Positions 26,593-35,202 are shown, numbered from the stretch's first letter. The stretch: DNA of 64,000 nt from Cyclobacteriaceae bacterium (GCA_026003355.1 BPHC01000011.1:20099-84098), one strand, 5' to 3'. Notes: generated by a model not told the origin, from the sequence alone. Numbers and translations are program-made.

Positions 26593-27368
26593 AATGTGGT
26601 ATGGTTAAGTTCATACGCTATACGCAGCCCGTCAAGCACCAGGGTGGGAACAACGGTTTCAAAAAGCCGGGCATTTTCAAACAGCCTGGAGAAGCCGCCG
26701 GTGCCGATTACCACGGGCGGGTCGTCAGAAAAGGCCTCGCGGGTTATGCCCCTGATAAGCTCGCGCACCATACCCACCTGGCCATGGTATAACCCTGATT
26801 GTATGCTCTCTACAGTTGATTTACCGATAACCTGCGTTGCTTCGGTAATTTCAACGGCAGGAAGCTGAGCGGTTTCGCGCTCAAGGGCTTCCATAGATAT
26901 GCGCACGCCCGGCACAATGATGCCGCCCAGGTAATCGCGGTCTTTGCTTATGGCACAAAAGGTTGTGGCTGTACCGAAGTCAATCACAATAATATTCCGG
27001 TCAGGAAACCGGTGTATAGCACCTATGGCATTGGCAATGCGGTCGGCACCCACTTCAACCGGATTCCGGTATTTGATCTTCAGGCCGGTTTTTACACCCG
27101 GCTTCAGAAAGAACGGCTCTGTTGCCAGGTACTTCTGGCAGGCCCCGCGTAATGAATGATTTACAGCCGGAACCACACTGCATACCGATATGCCCTGTAT
27201 GCTCCCGGGATCAACACCGTTTTCGCGCAACACGCTTTTAAAGAACAGGCCGGCTTCATCGGCCGAGAAATGCTGGCGCGACATTTTGCGAAACTGGGTT
27301 ACCAGCTCACCCTGTTGGTACACACCACCGTGTATAGTGGTATTGCCTACATCCAAGCAAAGAATCAT
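26589..27368 (-). CDS. coaX: Type III pantothenate kinase
   Basis: 259 residues. It phosphorylates pantothenate, the first step of coenzyme A synthesis. The ASKHA-fold motifs are present: LDVGNTTIHGGVY at the start, VGADRIANAIGA and VIDFGTATTF, and VIGTGGFSRLF near the end. Type III enzymes are not feedback-inhibited by CoA and need a monovalent cation (family knowledge). It lies between panC (11 bp) and panD (4-base overlap), so pantothenate synthesis and its use are co-transcribed. Confidence 0.95.
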   Translation of the reverse strand: MILCLDVGNTTIHGGVYQQGELVTQFRKMSRQHFSADEAGLFFKSVLRENGVDPGSIQGISVCSVVPAVNHSLRGACQKYLATEPFFLKPGVKTGLKIKYRNPVEVGADRIANAIGAIHRFPDRNIIVIDFGTATTFCAISKDRDYLGGIIVPGVRISMEALERETAQLPAVEITEATQVIGKSTVESIQSGLYHGQVGMVRELIRGITREAFSDDPPVVIGTGGFSRLFENARLFETVVPTLVLDGLRIAYELNHTTL

Positions 27369-27379
27369 AATAGATGTTG

Positions 27380-28141
27380 TTATGCCATGACCATATTATC
27401 AATAAGCCTTATGCCGCCAAGGCGCACGGCCCCGAAACGCCTTCCCCATGTATCGCACACATAGTCAACCGTAAAACCCTCCTGTTGCAGTTGCGCTGCG
27501 GCATCATCGGCCGTCGGGGCTGTGGCCAGTATTTGCGGAAACCGGGCGGCTTTAAGTCTTTCTTCCGGGCCCAGTAAAACATTTCTTGACGACAGCGCCA
27601 CGCCATCTGAATCGCGCACGGTAGCACAGGGAATGATTTGTGTTTCAAGAAAGAAGGCTTCGGCCATTTTTTTTATAAGCAGATATTGCTGATAATCTTT
27701 TTCACCAAAATAACTACGGTGCGGTCTGATGATGCCCAGCAGTTTCATTACCACGGTAAGCACCCCATCGAAATGTCCCGGCCTGCTGCGGCCTTCCATG
27801 ATGTTGCTTATTTCGCTTTCTGAAATACGAATCGAGTATTTATCAGGATAAAGCTCTTCAACAGACGGCATAAACACAAAATCAACACCCTGTGAAGTAA
27901 GCAATTCCATATCGCGTTCGTCATTGCGCGGGTAGCGCTGGTAGTCGGTTTTATCGTTAAACTGGGTAGGATTAACAAAAATGCTTACCACCGTAACATC
28001 GTTGTCGGTTTGCGCGCGTTGAATAAGCGCCATATGCCCCTGGTGAAGGGCCCCCATGGTGGGTACAAAACCTATGGTTCTGCCCGGCAATTGTTTGCGC
28101 ATTTCGCGCCACTGGTTTGCGGTATGTAACAGGCGGGTCAT
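27380..28141 (-). CDS. panC: Pantoate-beta-alanine ligase
   Basis: 253 residues. It joins pantoate and beta-alanine with ATP to give pantothenate. Motifs: PTMGALHQGHMALI, FVNPTQF, RPGHFDGVLTVV, YFGEKDYQQYLLI and SDGVALSSRN. The usual length is about 280 residues; this protein appears to have a shortened C-terminal dimer domain after SSRN, although the final GGIRLIDN motif is kept. The start overlaps the panB stop by 4 bases. Confidence 0.95.
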   Translation of the reverse strand: MTRLLHTANQWREMRKQLPGRTIGFVPTMGALHQGHMALIQRAQTDNDVTVVSIFVNPTQFNDKTDYQRYPRNDERDMELLTSQGVDFVFMPSVEELYPDKYSIRISESEISNIMEGRSRPGHFDGVLTVVMKLLGIIRPHRSYFGEKDYQQYLLIKKMAEAFFLETQIIPCATVRDSDGVALSSRNVLLGPEERLKAARFPQILATAPTADDAAAQLQQEGFTVDYVCDTWGRRFGAVRLGGIRLIDNMVMA

Positions 28142-28929
28142 GTGTAGCTTTCTTTATCCGATGGAAAGTTTCCGCTTTTTACATCGGCATCGAATTGCGT
28201 TATGGCATTTTTTAAAAGCTCAAAGCCGTTCAGGTATCTGCGGAGAAACCGCGGGGAAAAGTCCGGATTAAGGCCCAGCATATCCTGCAGCACCAGCACC
28301 TGGCCATCGGTATGCGGGCCGGCACCTATGCCAATTACCGGCATGGATACGCTTTGAGTTATCTGTCGGGCCAGGTCAGCGGGTACCATCTCGAGCACCA
28401 ACCCGAAAACACCGGCATCCTGCAGCAGCCGGGCGTCTTTCATGATTTTTTGTGCTGCAGGGGGTGTTGTACCCTGCAGCTTGTTTCCGCCCAGCAGGTT
28501 TACCGACTGTGGCGTAAGGCCCAGGTGGCCCATAACCGGCACACCCGATTGAACGATGTGGCGCACCTGCGGAAGTACTTCCTCCCCGCCTTCTATTTTC
28601 ACCGCATGTGCCCCGGCCTTCATCAGGCGGTCAACGCTTTCCATCAGATACCGCAGGCCTTTGCGATGTGCCAGGAAGGGAAGGTCGGCAATAAGCAAAA
28701 CATCGGTAAGTCCGCGGGCAACGGCTGCCACATGGTAGGCCATCATGTCGGTGGTGGCATGAACAGTTGAAGCAAATCCATGCATAACCATTGACAGACT
28801 ATCGCCTACCAGTACGGCATCAACAGGGGTTTGGCTTATAATGCGGGCCGACCAGTAGTCGTAACAGGTTATGAGACTTATGCGCCCGCCTTCTGATTTT
28901 TTTTGTCTGAACCCGGTAACGGTTTTCAT
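28138..28929 (-). CDS. panB: 3-methyl-2-oxobutanoate hydroxymethyltransferase
   Basis: 263 residues. It transfers a hydroxymethyl group from methylenetetrahydrofolate to alpha-ketoisovalerate, giving ketopantoate. Family motifs are VGDSLSMVMHG, DLPFLAHR, VKIEGG, PVMGHLGLTPQS, VLEMVP and IGIGAGPHTDGQVLV. It opens the operon panB-panC-coaX-panD. A box close to TAnnTTTG (TACGTTTT on the minus strand, 28959-28966) lies about 30 bp upstream. Confidence 0.96.
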   Translation of the reverse strand: MKTVTGFRQKKSEGGRISLITCYDYWSARIISQTPVDAVLVGDSLSMVMHGFASTVHATTDMMAYHVAAVARGLTDVLLIADLPFLAHRKGLRYLMESVDRLMKAGAHAVKIEGGEEVLPQVRHIVQSGVPVMGHLGLTPQSVNLLGGNKLQGTTPPAAQKIMKDARLLQDAGVFGLVLEMVPADLARQITQSVSMPVIGIGAGPHTDGQVLVLQDMLGLNPDFSPRFLRRYLNGFELLKNAITQFDADVKSGNFPSDKESYT

Positions 28930-29025
28930 GGAAAAGTGATTTGTTGAAACGGGTTAACAAAACGTACCGGATGAATGAACAGGAAAATACTGGCAACAGC
29001 CGAAGCGCTGATGTGCATGCCGGTT

Positions 29026-29037
29026 ACAGGTACCTGT
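29026..29037. promoter_or_regulatory. Perfect 12-bp palindrome upstream of panB
   Basis: ACAGGTACCTGT, fully self-complementary, about 100 bp upstream of the panB start and 78 bp from tRNA-Cys. The 185-bp region 28930-29114 contains no gene that I can support; this dyad and a near -7 box are the only features seen. Confidence 0.25.
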
Positions 29038-29114
29038 CGCATACGATCAAGTCCGTTTTTGTGGCGGGGTGTTGTATTTCCGGTAAGTATCCTTTCGGAT
29101 TACTTCCGGCCCGG

Positions 29115-29185
29115 AGGTCTCGAGCGGATTCGAACCGCTGTAGGAGCTTTTGCAGAGCTCTGCCTAGCCACTCGGCCACGAGACC
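29115..29185 (-). tRNA. tRNA-Cys (anticodon GCA)
   Basis: The minus strand folds as a cloverleaf: acceptor GGTCTCG pairs with CGAGACC, anticodon stem GAGCT/AGCTC encloses the loop CTGCAAA with GCA at positions 34-36, and the T arm carries GGTTCGAATCC. The discriminator base is U, a known identity element of tRNA-Cys. The genomic 3' end continues CCG, so CCA is not fully encoded. Confidence 0.93.
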
Positions 29186-29228
29186 AGCTCCTTGCAGGAT
29201 GAGGCAAAACTATAAAAAATAGCCGGCA

Positions 29229-29260
29229 CAAAAAACAAAGGTGGCCTGTTGCCACCTTTG
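29229..29260 (-). terminator. Intrinsic terminator of rpsA
   Basis: CAAAGGTGGC (29236-29245) and GCCACCTTTG (29251-29260) form a perfect 10-bp stem with a 5-base loop. On the minus strand the stem is followed by six T residues (A run at 29230-29235). It lies 20-50 bp after the rpsA stop. Confidence 0.85.
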
Positions 29261-29279
29261 CAGTCTGATTGGCCGGGTA

Positions 29280-31277
29280 TTATTCGGCCTTGTTCTCTTC
29301 CGAAGCGTTATCGAGCTTCTGTTTCAGTGCCGACAATGCCTCAAGGTCACCAAGAGTGGATTTTTCCACTTCCTGATTAATCTTTTCTATGGTTTTGCTC
29401 TTGGAAGGCTGACGGCTTTTACGGCTTGCGGGCTTTTCTTCTTCGGCTGCCGAATAGGTAGCCTTATGCGAAAGGGTTATTCTGCGCTCGTCTTTCGAGA
29501 AGTCCAGCACTTTAAATTCAAGGGTTTCACCTATTTCAGGTTTTGAACCGTCTTGCTTCACAGCATTTTTACCCGAGCAATGTCCTTCTATACCGTAAGG
29601 CAGCTCTACCACAAGGCCTTTATCGGCTTTGTTGATGATGGTGCCCTTGTGTACCGAGCCGGGTGTAAAAATGGTTTCGAATGTATCCCATGGATTTTCT
29701 TCAAGGTGTTTGTGGCTCAGAGCCAGCCGGCGGTTGGCAACATCCAGTTCAAGCACCACTACCTCCAGGTTTTCGCCTACTTTGGTAAACTCTGAAGGAT
29801 GCTTCACCTTTCTTGTCCAGCTCAGGTCCGAAACATGCACCAGGCCATCAATGCCTTCTTCCAGTTCGAGGAAAAGTCCGAAGTTGGTAAGGTTACGCAC
29901 CACACCGGTGTGGCGGGTTCCCGGAGCATATTTGGTGAGCACATCCTGGCGGGTCCAGGGGTCTTCGGTAAGTTGCTTGAGGCCGAGCGACATTTTGCGT
30001 TCATCACGGTCAATGGCCAGTACTACTGCTTCTACCTCATCGCCTACTTTCAGGAAATCCTGTGGATTGCGCAGGTGCTGCGACCAGCTCATTTCACTTA
30101 CATGAATTAAGCCTTCCACACCAGGCATGAGTTCTACAAACGCACCATAGTCGGCTACGTTTACTACTTTGCCTTTTACGCGCGAGCCTGCCTGGATATC
30201 GGCTGGCAGTGAATCCCACGGGTGCGGGGTGAGTTGTTTCATGCCCAGGCTTATGCGTTTTTTTTCTTCGTCAAAGTCGAGCACCACCACTTTAACTACC
30301 TGGTCGAGTTTAAGTACCTCTTCCGGATGGTTAATGCGGCCCCACGAAATATCGGTAATGTGCAGCAGGCCGTCCACACCTCCCAGGTCGATGAACACCC
30401 CGAAGTTGGTCATGTTCTTGATGGTTCCTTCCAGTACCTGGCCTTTTTCGAGGTTTCGCAGTATGGCCGCCTTTTGCTCTTCAATATCCTTTTCGATGAG
30501 CACTTTGTGCGACACCACCACGTTGTTGTTGGCATAGTTTATCTTAACTACTTTTACCTCCATGGCCTTTCCAACATAAATATCGAAGTCGCGGATAGGC
30601 TTTACATCAATCTGAGATCCGGGGAGGAAGGCTTCGATACCGTACACATCTACTATGAGGCCGCCTTTGGTTCTGCGTTTAACAAATCCTTCAATCACGG
30701 CATCTTCGTCAAGCGCCTGCTGGATTTTCTGCCAACCCTTAAACAGGCGGGCCTTTCTGCGGCTAAGTATTAACTGTCCAAGTTTGTCTTCGCGTTCTTC
30801 TACGAACACTTCTACCTGGTCGCCAATTTTAATGTCGGGCGAGTCTTTGAATTCAGCAAGGGGTACCAGGCCATCTGATTTGAAGCCGATGTTGAGGATG
30901 ACATCGCGATCGTTTATGCCTACAATGGTACCGGTAACTACCTCACCTGATTTGATGTCGGCAATGGAGCCGCTGTAGAGCTTCTCCAGTTCTGCGCGCT
31001 GCTCGGGGGTGTAGTTTTTGCCCATCCCTTTGCGGTTTACCGAATCCCAGTCGAACGCTTCGGGCGTTTGGCGGGGTTTAAGTCCTTTTTTCAGCTCGGT
31101 TACCGGAATGGCCTCGGTGTCTACTTCTTCGGCCACTTTTTTGAGTGCGCGGGCTTCTTCAAGCGGATCAATATCGTCCTGCCCTTCAGCGGTTTTGGTT
31201 TTTTTTCGGGTAGATCTGAGCTCCTCAACCAGCTCCTGCTCAGGAGAGTCTTTTTTCTTTTCCTTTTCTTTTGACAT
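29280..31277 (-). CDS. rpsA: 30S ribosomal protein S1
   Basis: 665 residues. A charged N-terminal extension (about 1-100, KEKEKKKDSPEQ, longer than in E. coli) precedes six S1 RNA-binding domains, beginning with GEVVTGTIVGINDRDVILNIGFKSDG and continuing with repeats such as GSRVKGKVVNVADYGAFVELMPGVEGLIHVSEMSW. The C-terminal tail is charged. It binds mRNA on the small subunit; this is of interest because Bacteroidota genes rarely carry Shine-Dalgarno sites. Its leader has a hairpin and T run at the start codon (31278-31307), and a strong terminator follows. Confidence 0.96.
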   Translation of the reverse strand: MSKEKEKKKDSPEQELVEELRSTRKKTKTAEGQDDIDPLEEARALKKVAEEVDTEAIPVTELKKGLKPRQTPEAFDWDSVNRKGMGKNYTPEQRAELEKLYSGSIADIKSGEVVTGTIVGINDRDVILNIGFKSDGLVPLAEFKDSPDIKIGDQVEVFVEEREDKLGQLILSRRKARLFKGWQKIQQALDEDAVIEGFVKRRTKGGLIVDVYGIEAFLPGSQIDVKPIRDFDIYVGKAMEVKVVKINYANNNVVVSHKVLIEKDIEEQKAAILRNLEKGQVLEGTIKNMTNFGVFIDLGGVDGLLHITDISWGRINHPEEVLKLDQVVKVVVLDFDEEKKRISLGMKQLTPHPWDSLPADIQAGSRVKGKVVNVADYGAFVELMPGVEGLIHVSEMSWSQHLRNPQDFLKVGDEVEAVVLAIDRDERKMSLGLKQLTEDPWTRQDVLTKYAPGTRHTGVVRNLTNFGLFLELEEGIDGLVHVSDLSWTRKVKHPSEFTKVGENLEVVVLELDVANRRLALSHKHLEENPWDTFETIFTPGSVHKGTIINKADKGLVVELPYGIEGHCSGKNAVKQDGSKPEIGETLEFKVLDFSKDERRITLSHKATYSAAEEEKPASRKSRQPSKSKTIEKINQEVEKSTLGDLEALSALKQKLDNASEENKAE

Positions 31278-31307
31278 AAAAAAACGCCCATTTATACATG
31301 CATGGGC
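31278..31307 (-). promoter_or_regulatory. Hairpin plus T7 tract abutting the rpsA start
   Basis: On the minus strand GCCCAT (31307 region) and ATGGGC form a 6-bp stem with a 10-base loop, followed by G and seven T residues that end directly at the rpsA ATG. It could be a weak terminator for the upstream OmpA-like gene, or an attenuator/S1 autoregulatory element; the loop also contains TATAAATG, close to a -7 box, so it may simply be the promoter. Confidence 0.35.
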
Positions 31308-31424
31308 CGGGCCAGCACATGCAATTTTGGGTTATACATGGCATTTCCGCTCAGGAAATACCCTGCCCCGACCGGGACAGGGCTGCAAAGGTAGTAAATT
31401 CGGCCGAAAAGCCTGCCCTGCAGG

Positions 31425-31835
31425 CTAATAAACTATTGGATACAGAATTACGTCTACCCGTCTGTTCATGGCCATGCCCCTTCGGGTACTGTTGCTGTAC
31501 ACGGGGTTTTCGAGGCCCCAGTCTTTGGCGGTTATTTTATGTTCCGGAATATTTTGACGAAGCAGGATTTCCTTAACAGCCTGGCTGCGCATATGCGAAA
31601 GCCACTGGTTGTATGCTTTTCCGCCTATGGGGTCGGTGTGGCTTATAAGGTGAACCTCGTAACGGTTTAACAGGTCGGGTATGCTGTCGAGCCAGGCAAT
31701 AAGGGCAGCGGCCTGCTGCTCATCAACCAGGTAGCTTCCGCCACCAAAGTAGATGCTTTTGCGCAGTTCTTCAGGTTGCTGGGCGCTGATGGGCCCCGGC
31801 CAGAAGAGCAGCAGCAAAAACACAACGGGCTTCAT
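31425..31835 (-). CDS. OmpA-like domain protein, short
   Basis: 136 residues: a signal peptide (cut near ISAQQ) followed by a single OmpA C-terminal peptidoglycan-binding-like domain with SHTDPIGG, QWLSHMRSQAVKEIL and RRGMAMNRRVDVIL. The barrel of full OmpA is absent, so it is a periplasmic protein that may bind peptidoglycan. The start lies 7 bp from the aldo-keto reductase stop; the three genes 33355-31425 form one unit ahead of rpsA. Confidence 0.8.
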   Translation of the reverse strand: MKPVVFLLLLFWPGPISAQQPEELRKSIYFGGGSYLVDEQQAAALIAWLDSIPDLLNRYEVHLISHTDPIGGKAYNQWLSHMRSQAVKEILLRQNIPEHKITAKDWGLENPVYSNSTRRGMAMNRRVDVILYPIVY

Positions 31836-31842
31836 GGTTTAA

Positions 31843-32841
31843 TCAGGCTCCGCCATAGGCCGGAGGCTGCGGTTTGTTTTGCAGTATTTGTTCAATTTCT
31901 TCCATCACCTCAGGTGAGAGAACCGCCTGGGCTTCGAGTGCCCTGAGGTTTTCCCTGAGCTGTTCTTCCCTTGACGCTCCCAGTATAACCGTGCTTACGT
32001 TGGGATTTTTTAAACACCAGGCAATGGCCAGCACAGCCTGCGATATACCTAAACGGTTGGCCAGCACAGCAAGTTTCCGGGCAATGGCAAGGTTTTTTTC
32101 TGCCAGCACACTGTCTTTTAGCCACTCCATGCCGGGCAGGTTAAGCCGGGTTTCGGAAGGCGGGGTTTGGTTGTATTTACCTGATAATACGCCGCTGGCC
32201 AGAGGCGACCAGATGGTGGTTCCCAGGCCGAAGGTTTTATACAGTTTACCATATTCTACTTCAACCCGGTGGCGCTCCAGCATGTTGTACTGGGGCTGCT
32301 CCATGGCAGGGCCTATAAGCGAATAGCGGGCAGCAGCCGCATGGGCTTCAAAAATTTCCTGGGCGCTCCATTCGCTGGTGCCCCAATAAAGAATTTTGCC
32401 CTGTACAATAAGGTTGTGCATGGTCCATACCGTTTCTTCAATGGGCACTTCTTTGTCGGGACGGTGACAAAAATACAGGTCGAGGTAATCGAGCCCAAGG
32501 CGTTTCAAGGCCTGCTCGCAGGCCTCCACAACATGTTTGCGGTGAAGGCCCCGCTGGGTGGGTTTTGCATCTTTGCCCAGGTATCCGAAATAAACCTTGC
32601 TTGAAACCAGGTAACTGTCGCGCGGCCAGCCCTTTTTTTTCAGTATTTCGCCCATAACCTGCTCAGAACGTCCTCTGGCATAGATTTCGGCATTATCGAA
32701 AAAATTTATTCCCTGATCGTAGGCGAATGTCATCAGCCGGTCGGCCGTGTCGTTGTCAATCTGTTTGCCAAACGTTAACCATGACCCCAGTGAAAGGGCG
32801 CTGACGGGCAATCCTGTTTTTCCAAGTTTTCTGTATTCCAT
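31843..32841 (-). CDS. Aldo/keto reductase, potassium channel beta-subunit-like
   Basis: 332 residues, (beta/alpha)8 NADPH-dependent oxidoreductase. The catalytic tetrad can be placed: Asp and Tyr in FFDNAEIYARG, Lys in LVSSKVYF, His in LYFCHRPD. The N-terminus MEYRKLGKTGLPVSALSLGSW and QYNMLER resemble the KCNAB/YghZ subgroup. The substrate is not predictable; aldehyde detoxification is common in this family. It lies 4 bp after the histidine phosphatase gene. Confidence 0.9.
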   Translation of the reverse strand: MEYRKLGKTGLPVSALSLGSWLTFGKQIDNDTADRLMTFAYDQGINFFDNAEIYARGRSEQVMGEILKKKGWPRDSYLVSSKVYFGYLGKDAKPTQRGLHRKHVVEACEQALKRLGLDYLDLYFCHRPDKEVPIEETVWTMHNLIVQGKILYWGTSEWSAQEIFEAHAAAARYSLIGPAMEQPQYNMLERHRVEVEYGKLYKTFGLGTTIWSPLASGVLSGKYNQTPPSETRLNLPGMEWLKDSVLAEKNLAIARKLAVLANRLGISQAVLAIAWCLKNPNVSTVILGASREEQLRENLRALEAQAVLSPEVMEEIEQILQNKPQPPAYGGA

Positions 32842-32845
32842 GTTG

Positions 32846-33355
32846 CTAATATGTTATCCACACTACACTGCCCGGTTTACCCGGAGCGGTAACCGAAACC
32901 ACAATAATATTCCCATAATCGTTGTCATCAAACACCTGGTAACGATCCTGGCCGATAAGGTAATTCACCAGGGCCGGAATGGTGTTGGAATGTCCGCAAA
33001 TAAAAACTGTTTTTCCTGCATGTTGGTTAAAAATTTTATCTATTTCCTGAAGGTTGCCGGCGGCATAATCCGTAACAGGTAAACCATGCAGGGCAGCAAG
33101 GGGTTCAACGGTTTGCCGGGTACGCCTGTAGGGGGTGCTGAACACGGCAGAAAGGTTGGTGTTTTTGAACATAGCCGCCAGGCGTTTTGCACGCTCCCTG
33201 CCCTCGGGCGAAAGGTCGGGATCGGGAGTGCTGAGGGTCATGTCTTTTTCAGCATGCCTTACCAGGATGAGGGTGGTTACCGGCTGCTGGGCACCGGCCC
33301 TCTGCACCATGAGCAAAGCAATCATAACGAAAACGGATCGCGGTATTTTTAGCAT
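32846..33355 (-). CDS. Secreted histidine phosphatase
   Basis: 169 residues from the ATG at 33355 (an upstream start would add 11 residues before the signal peptide). The signal peptide ends near RAGAQQ. The phosphatase motif ILVRHAEKD gives the catalytic His, the second His lies in FICGHSNTIPAL, and LSPEGRERAKRLA and TPYRRTRQT complete the family pattern of SixA/phosphoglycerate mutase-like enzymes. It should act in the periplasm; the substrate is unknown. It is the first gene of a minus-strand unit with the aldo/keto reductase and OmpA-like genes. Confidence 0.85.
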   Translation of the reverse strand: MLKIPRSVFVMIALLMVQRAGAQQPVTTLILVRHAEKDMTLSTPDPDLSPEGRERAKRLAAMFKNTNLSAVFSTPYRRTRQTVEPLAALHGLPVTDYAAGNLQEIDKIFNQHAGKTVFICGHSNTIPALVNYLIGQDRYQVFDDNDYGNIIVVSVTAPGKPGSVVWITY

Positions 33356-33416
33356 TTTCTGTTTTTTTCCGGAGTAATTATGTAACACTTATCACAGGTT
33401 TACCGAAATTTACGGA

Positions 33417-33440
33417 AAGTGATTTTCTTCGCCATCACTT
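33417..33440 (+). promoter_or_regulatory. Inverted repeat just before the TPR gene
   Basis: AAGTGAT and ATCACTT form perfect 7-base arms around a 10-base spacer, ending 6 bases before the ATG at 33447, in the 91-bp divergent region. It could be an operator or a leader hairpin. Confidence 0.3.
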
Positions 33441-33446
33441 AAAAAA

Positions 33447-34601
33447 ATGAGCCGCCTTATGCATTTCAAATATCTGTTATTAACCCTTATTGCCCTGCAG
33501 GGTTTTGCCCAACAAACCGACAGCCTTGAGGCCGTGCTCGACACGGCCCGTAATGCCGTTAGGGTAAAAACCCTGAATGAGTTGTTCCGCGCTTATCTGC
33601 CTTCCGACCCGGTAAAGGCCATAGGCTACACCCGTGAAGCGCTTAACCTGGCCACCGAAATAGGCGACAAGCGGGGTATGGCGGCAGCCTACAACAACCT
33701 GGGCGTGGCTTACCGTAACCAGGGAGCGCTTGACAAAGCCCTTCAGTATTATATTAAAGCTTTGCGCCTGTTTGAAGAGCTGAACAACAAAGAAGGTATT
33801 GCCGGCACCAAAAGCAACATTGCATCGCTCTATTCACTGAAGAAAGACTTCGGCCAGGCGATGAAATATTTTAATGAAGCCCATGCCACATTTACAGAGC
33901 TGAATGACAAGGCTAAAATTATTGCCAGCCTGAACAATCTGGGCAACCTGAACAGCGATATGCAACTGTTTGAAAAAGCCATGAAGTATTATACCGAAGC
34001 CTGGCAACTGAGCGTTCAAAGCGGCAAGCCCTTTGCAGACCCGCTTACCAACATTGGCAATGTTTACTTTCGCCAGGGCAACTATCAGCGGGCCATCGAA
34101 AACTATTTAAAGGCCCTGGAGCTGGAGCGCCAAAGCAATAACCGGCTGGGTATGCTTACCATCATATCAAACATAGGTATTGCCTACACGCGTGCCGGTC
34201 AGCCCAGGGCGGCTCAACCCTATCTGGATGAAGCCCTTAAGCTTTCACGGGAGCTGCAAGCCTACACCGGTTTGCCCGAATTGCTGAAAAGTAACGCGTT
34301 AAACCTGTACAAATCGGGAAAATTAAAAGAAGCATTTGAAATCATGATGAAATACGATTCGGCACGCGAGCGCATTTACGGTGAGGAAAGCAGCCGCTCC
34401 ATTGCCCGTATGGAGCTGGCGCTGGCCCTGAACGAAAAGGAAAAAGAGTATGAACTGCTCAAACAACAGGCACAAATCAATGCGCTGCAGCTCCGAAACA
34501 CCCGTCTCTTTATTGTTTTGCTTATTTTGGGCGTTCTGGTGGTAATTGCTTTTGTAAACTTTTATTTTATGAACAAGCGGAAGGAGCTGGTAAAATCATG
34601 A
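33447..34601 (+). CDS. TPR protein with C-terminal membrane helix and no output domain
   Basis: 384 residues with an N-terminal signal sequence (LLLTLIALQGFAQQ), then tandem tetratricopeptide repeats (about 45-300; clear units are AAAYNNLGVAYRNQGALDKALQYYIKALRLF and TNIGNVYFRQGNYQRAIENYLKALEL). A coiled segment rich in Glu and Gln (about 320-350) leads to a membrane helix (LFIVLLILGVLVVIAFVNFYF), and the protein ends a few residues later. The layout is that of Bacteroidota TPR sensor kinases, but it stops before any kinase or DNA-binding domain. It may be a periplasmic sensor that works with another protein. The stop overlaps the HD gene by 4 bases (ATGA). Confidence 0.85.
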   Translation: MSRLMHFKYLLLTLIALQGFAQQTDSLEAVLDTARNAVRVKTLNELFRAYLPSDPVKAIGYTREALNLATEIGDKRGMAAAYNNLGVAYRNQGALDKALQYYIKALRLFEELNNKEGIAGTKSNIASLYSLKKDFGQAMKYFNEAHATFTELNDKAKIIASLNNLGNLNSDMQLFEKAMKYYTEAWQLSVQSGKPFADPLTNIGNVYFRQGNYQRAIENYLKALELERQSNNRLGMLTIISNIGIAYTRAGQPRAAQPYLDEALKLSRELQAYTGLPELLKSNALNLYKSGKLKEAFEIMMKYDSARERIYGEESSRSIARMELALALNEKEKEYELLKQQAQINALQLRNTRLFIVLLILGVLVVIAFVNFYFMNKRKELVKS

Positions 34602-35137
34602 CCCGCGAGGAAGCGCTTAATCTGTTACACAGCCTTACCAAAAGTGAGTCGCTGTTGCGGCATATGCGCAGCTTGGAGCTGGTCATGGAAGCCTACGCAG
34701 AAAAGTTAGGGCAAGACCGTGAAAAATGGGGCATTGCCGGACTGTTGCACGATGCCGATTACGAAGCCTGGCCCGACAAACATCCTGAAGTTATTGTAGC
34801 CGAATTGCAAAAACGGGGCGAACACGAAATAGCCCACGCCATATCAGCCCACTACACGCGGTGGAACGTTCCCTTTACAAGCCTGATGGACAAAGCCCTG
34901 TTGGCCTGTGACGAGCTAACCGGATTTATTATAGCCTGCAGCCAGGTGCGCCCCGACGGCATTGCCAGCCTCGAGCCCCGATCGGTAATTAAAAAGCTTA
35001 AAGACAAAAGTTTTGCTGCAAAAGTAGAACGCGATGAAGTGTACAAAGGCGCTGAAATGCTGGGTGTTAACCTGGAAGAGCACATTCGGTTTATTATTGA
35101 TGTACTAAAGAAAAACCGCGATGAGTTAAAGTTATAA
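34598..35137 (+). CDS. HD domain phosphohydrolase-like protein
   Basis: 179 residues, soluble. The N-terminal region has LLRHMRSLELVMEAYA and AGLLHDADYE carrying the HD metal-binding pair, with later His in EHEIAHAISAHYTRW. HD proteins act on nucleotides or phosphate esters, but the substrate cannot be read here. The start overlaps the stop of the TPR membrane protein by 4 bases, so they are probably co-translated. Confidence 0.85.
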   Translation: MTREEALNLLHSLTKSESLLRHMRSLELVMEAYAEKLGQDREKWGIAGLLHDADYEAWPDKHPEVIVAELQKRGEHEIAHAISAHYTRWNVPFTSLMDKALLACDELTGFIIACSQVRPDGIASLEPRSVIKKLKDKSFAAKVERDEVYKGAEMLGVNLEEHIRFIIDVLKKNRDELKL

Positions 35138-35154
35138 ACTAAAGCCCGCGAGGG

Positions 35155-35183
35155 TTGTATAACAGCCAAAATGCCTATATTTG
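35155..35183 (+). promoter_or_regulatory. Candidate promoter of the 45-residue gene
   Basis: TTG at 35155-35157 and TATATTTG at 35176-35183 match the Bacteroidota -33 (TTG) and -7 (TAnnTTTG) elements with 21 bases between their first bases. The start codon is 20 bases after the -7 box. This is the best promoter match found in the window. Confidence 0.55.
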
Positions 35184-35202
35184 AAGCCCTAAACCCACAG
35201 CT

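Noticed and set aside
28941..29222. 93-codon frame on the plus strand
   Set aside because: It runs through the antisense of tRNA-Cys and has no protein-like features.
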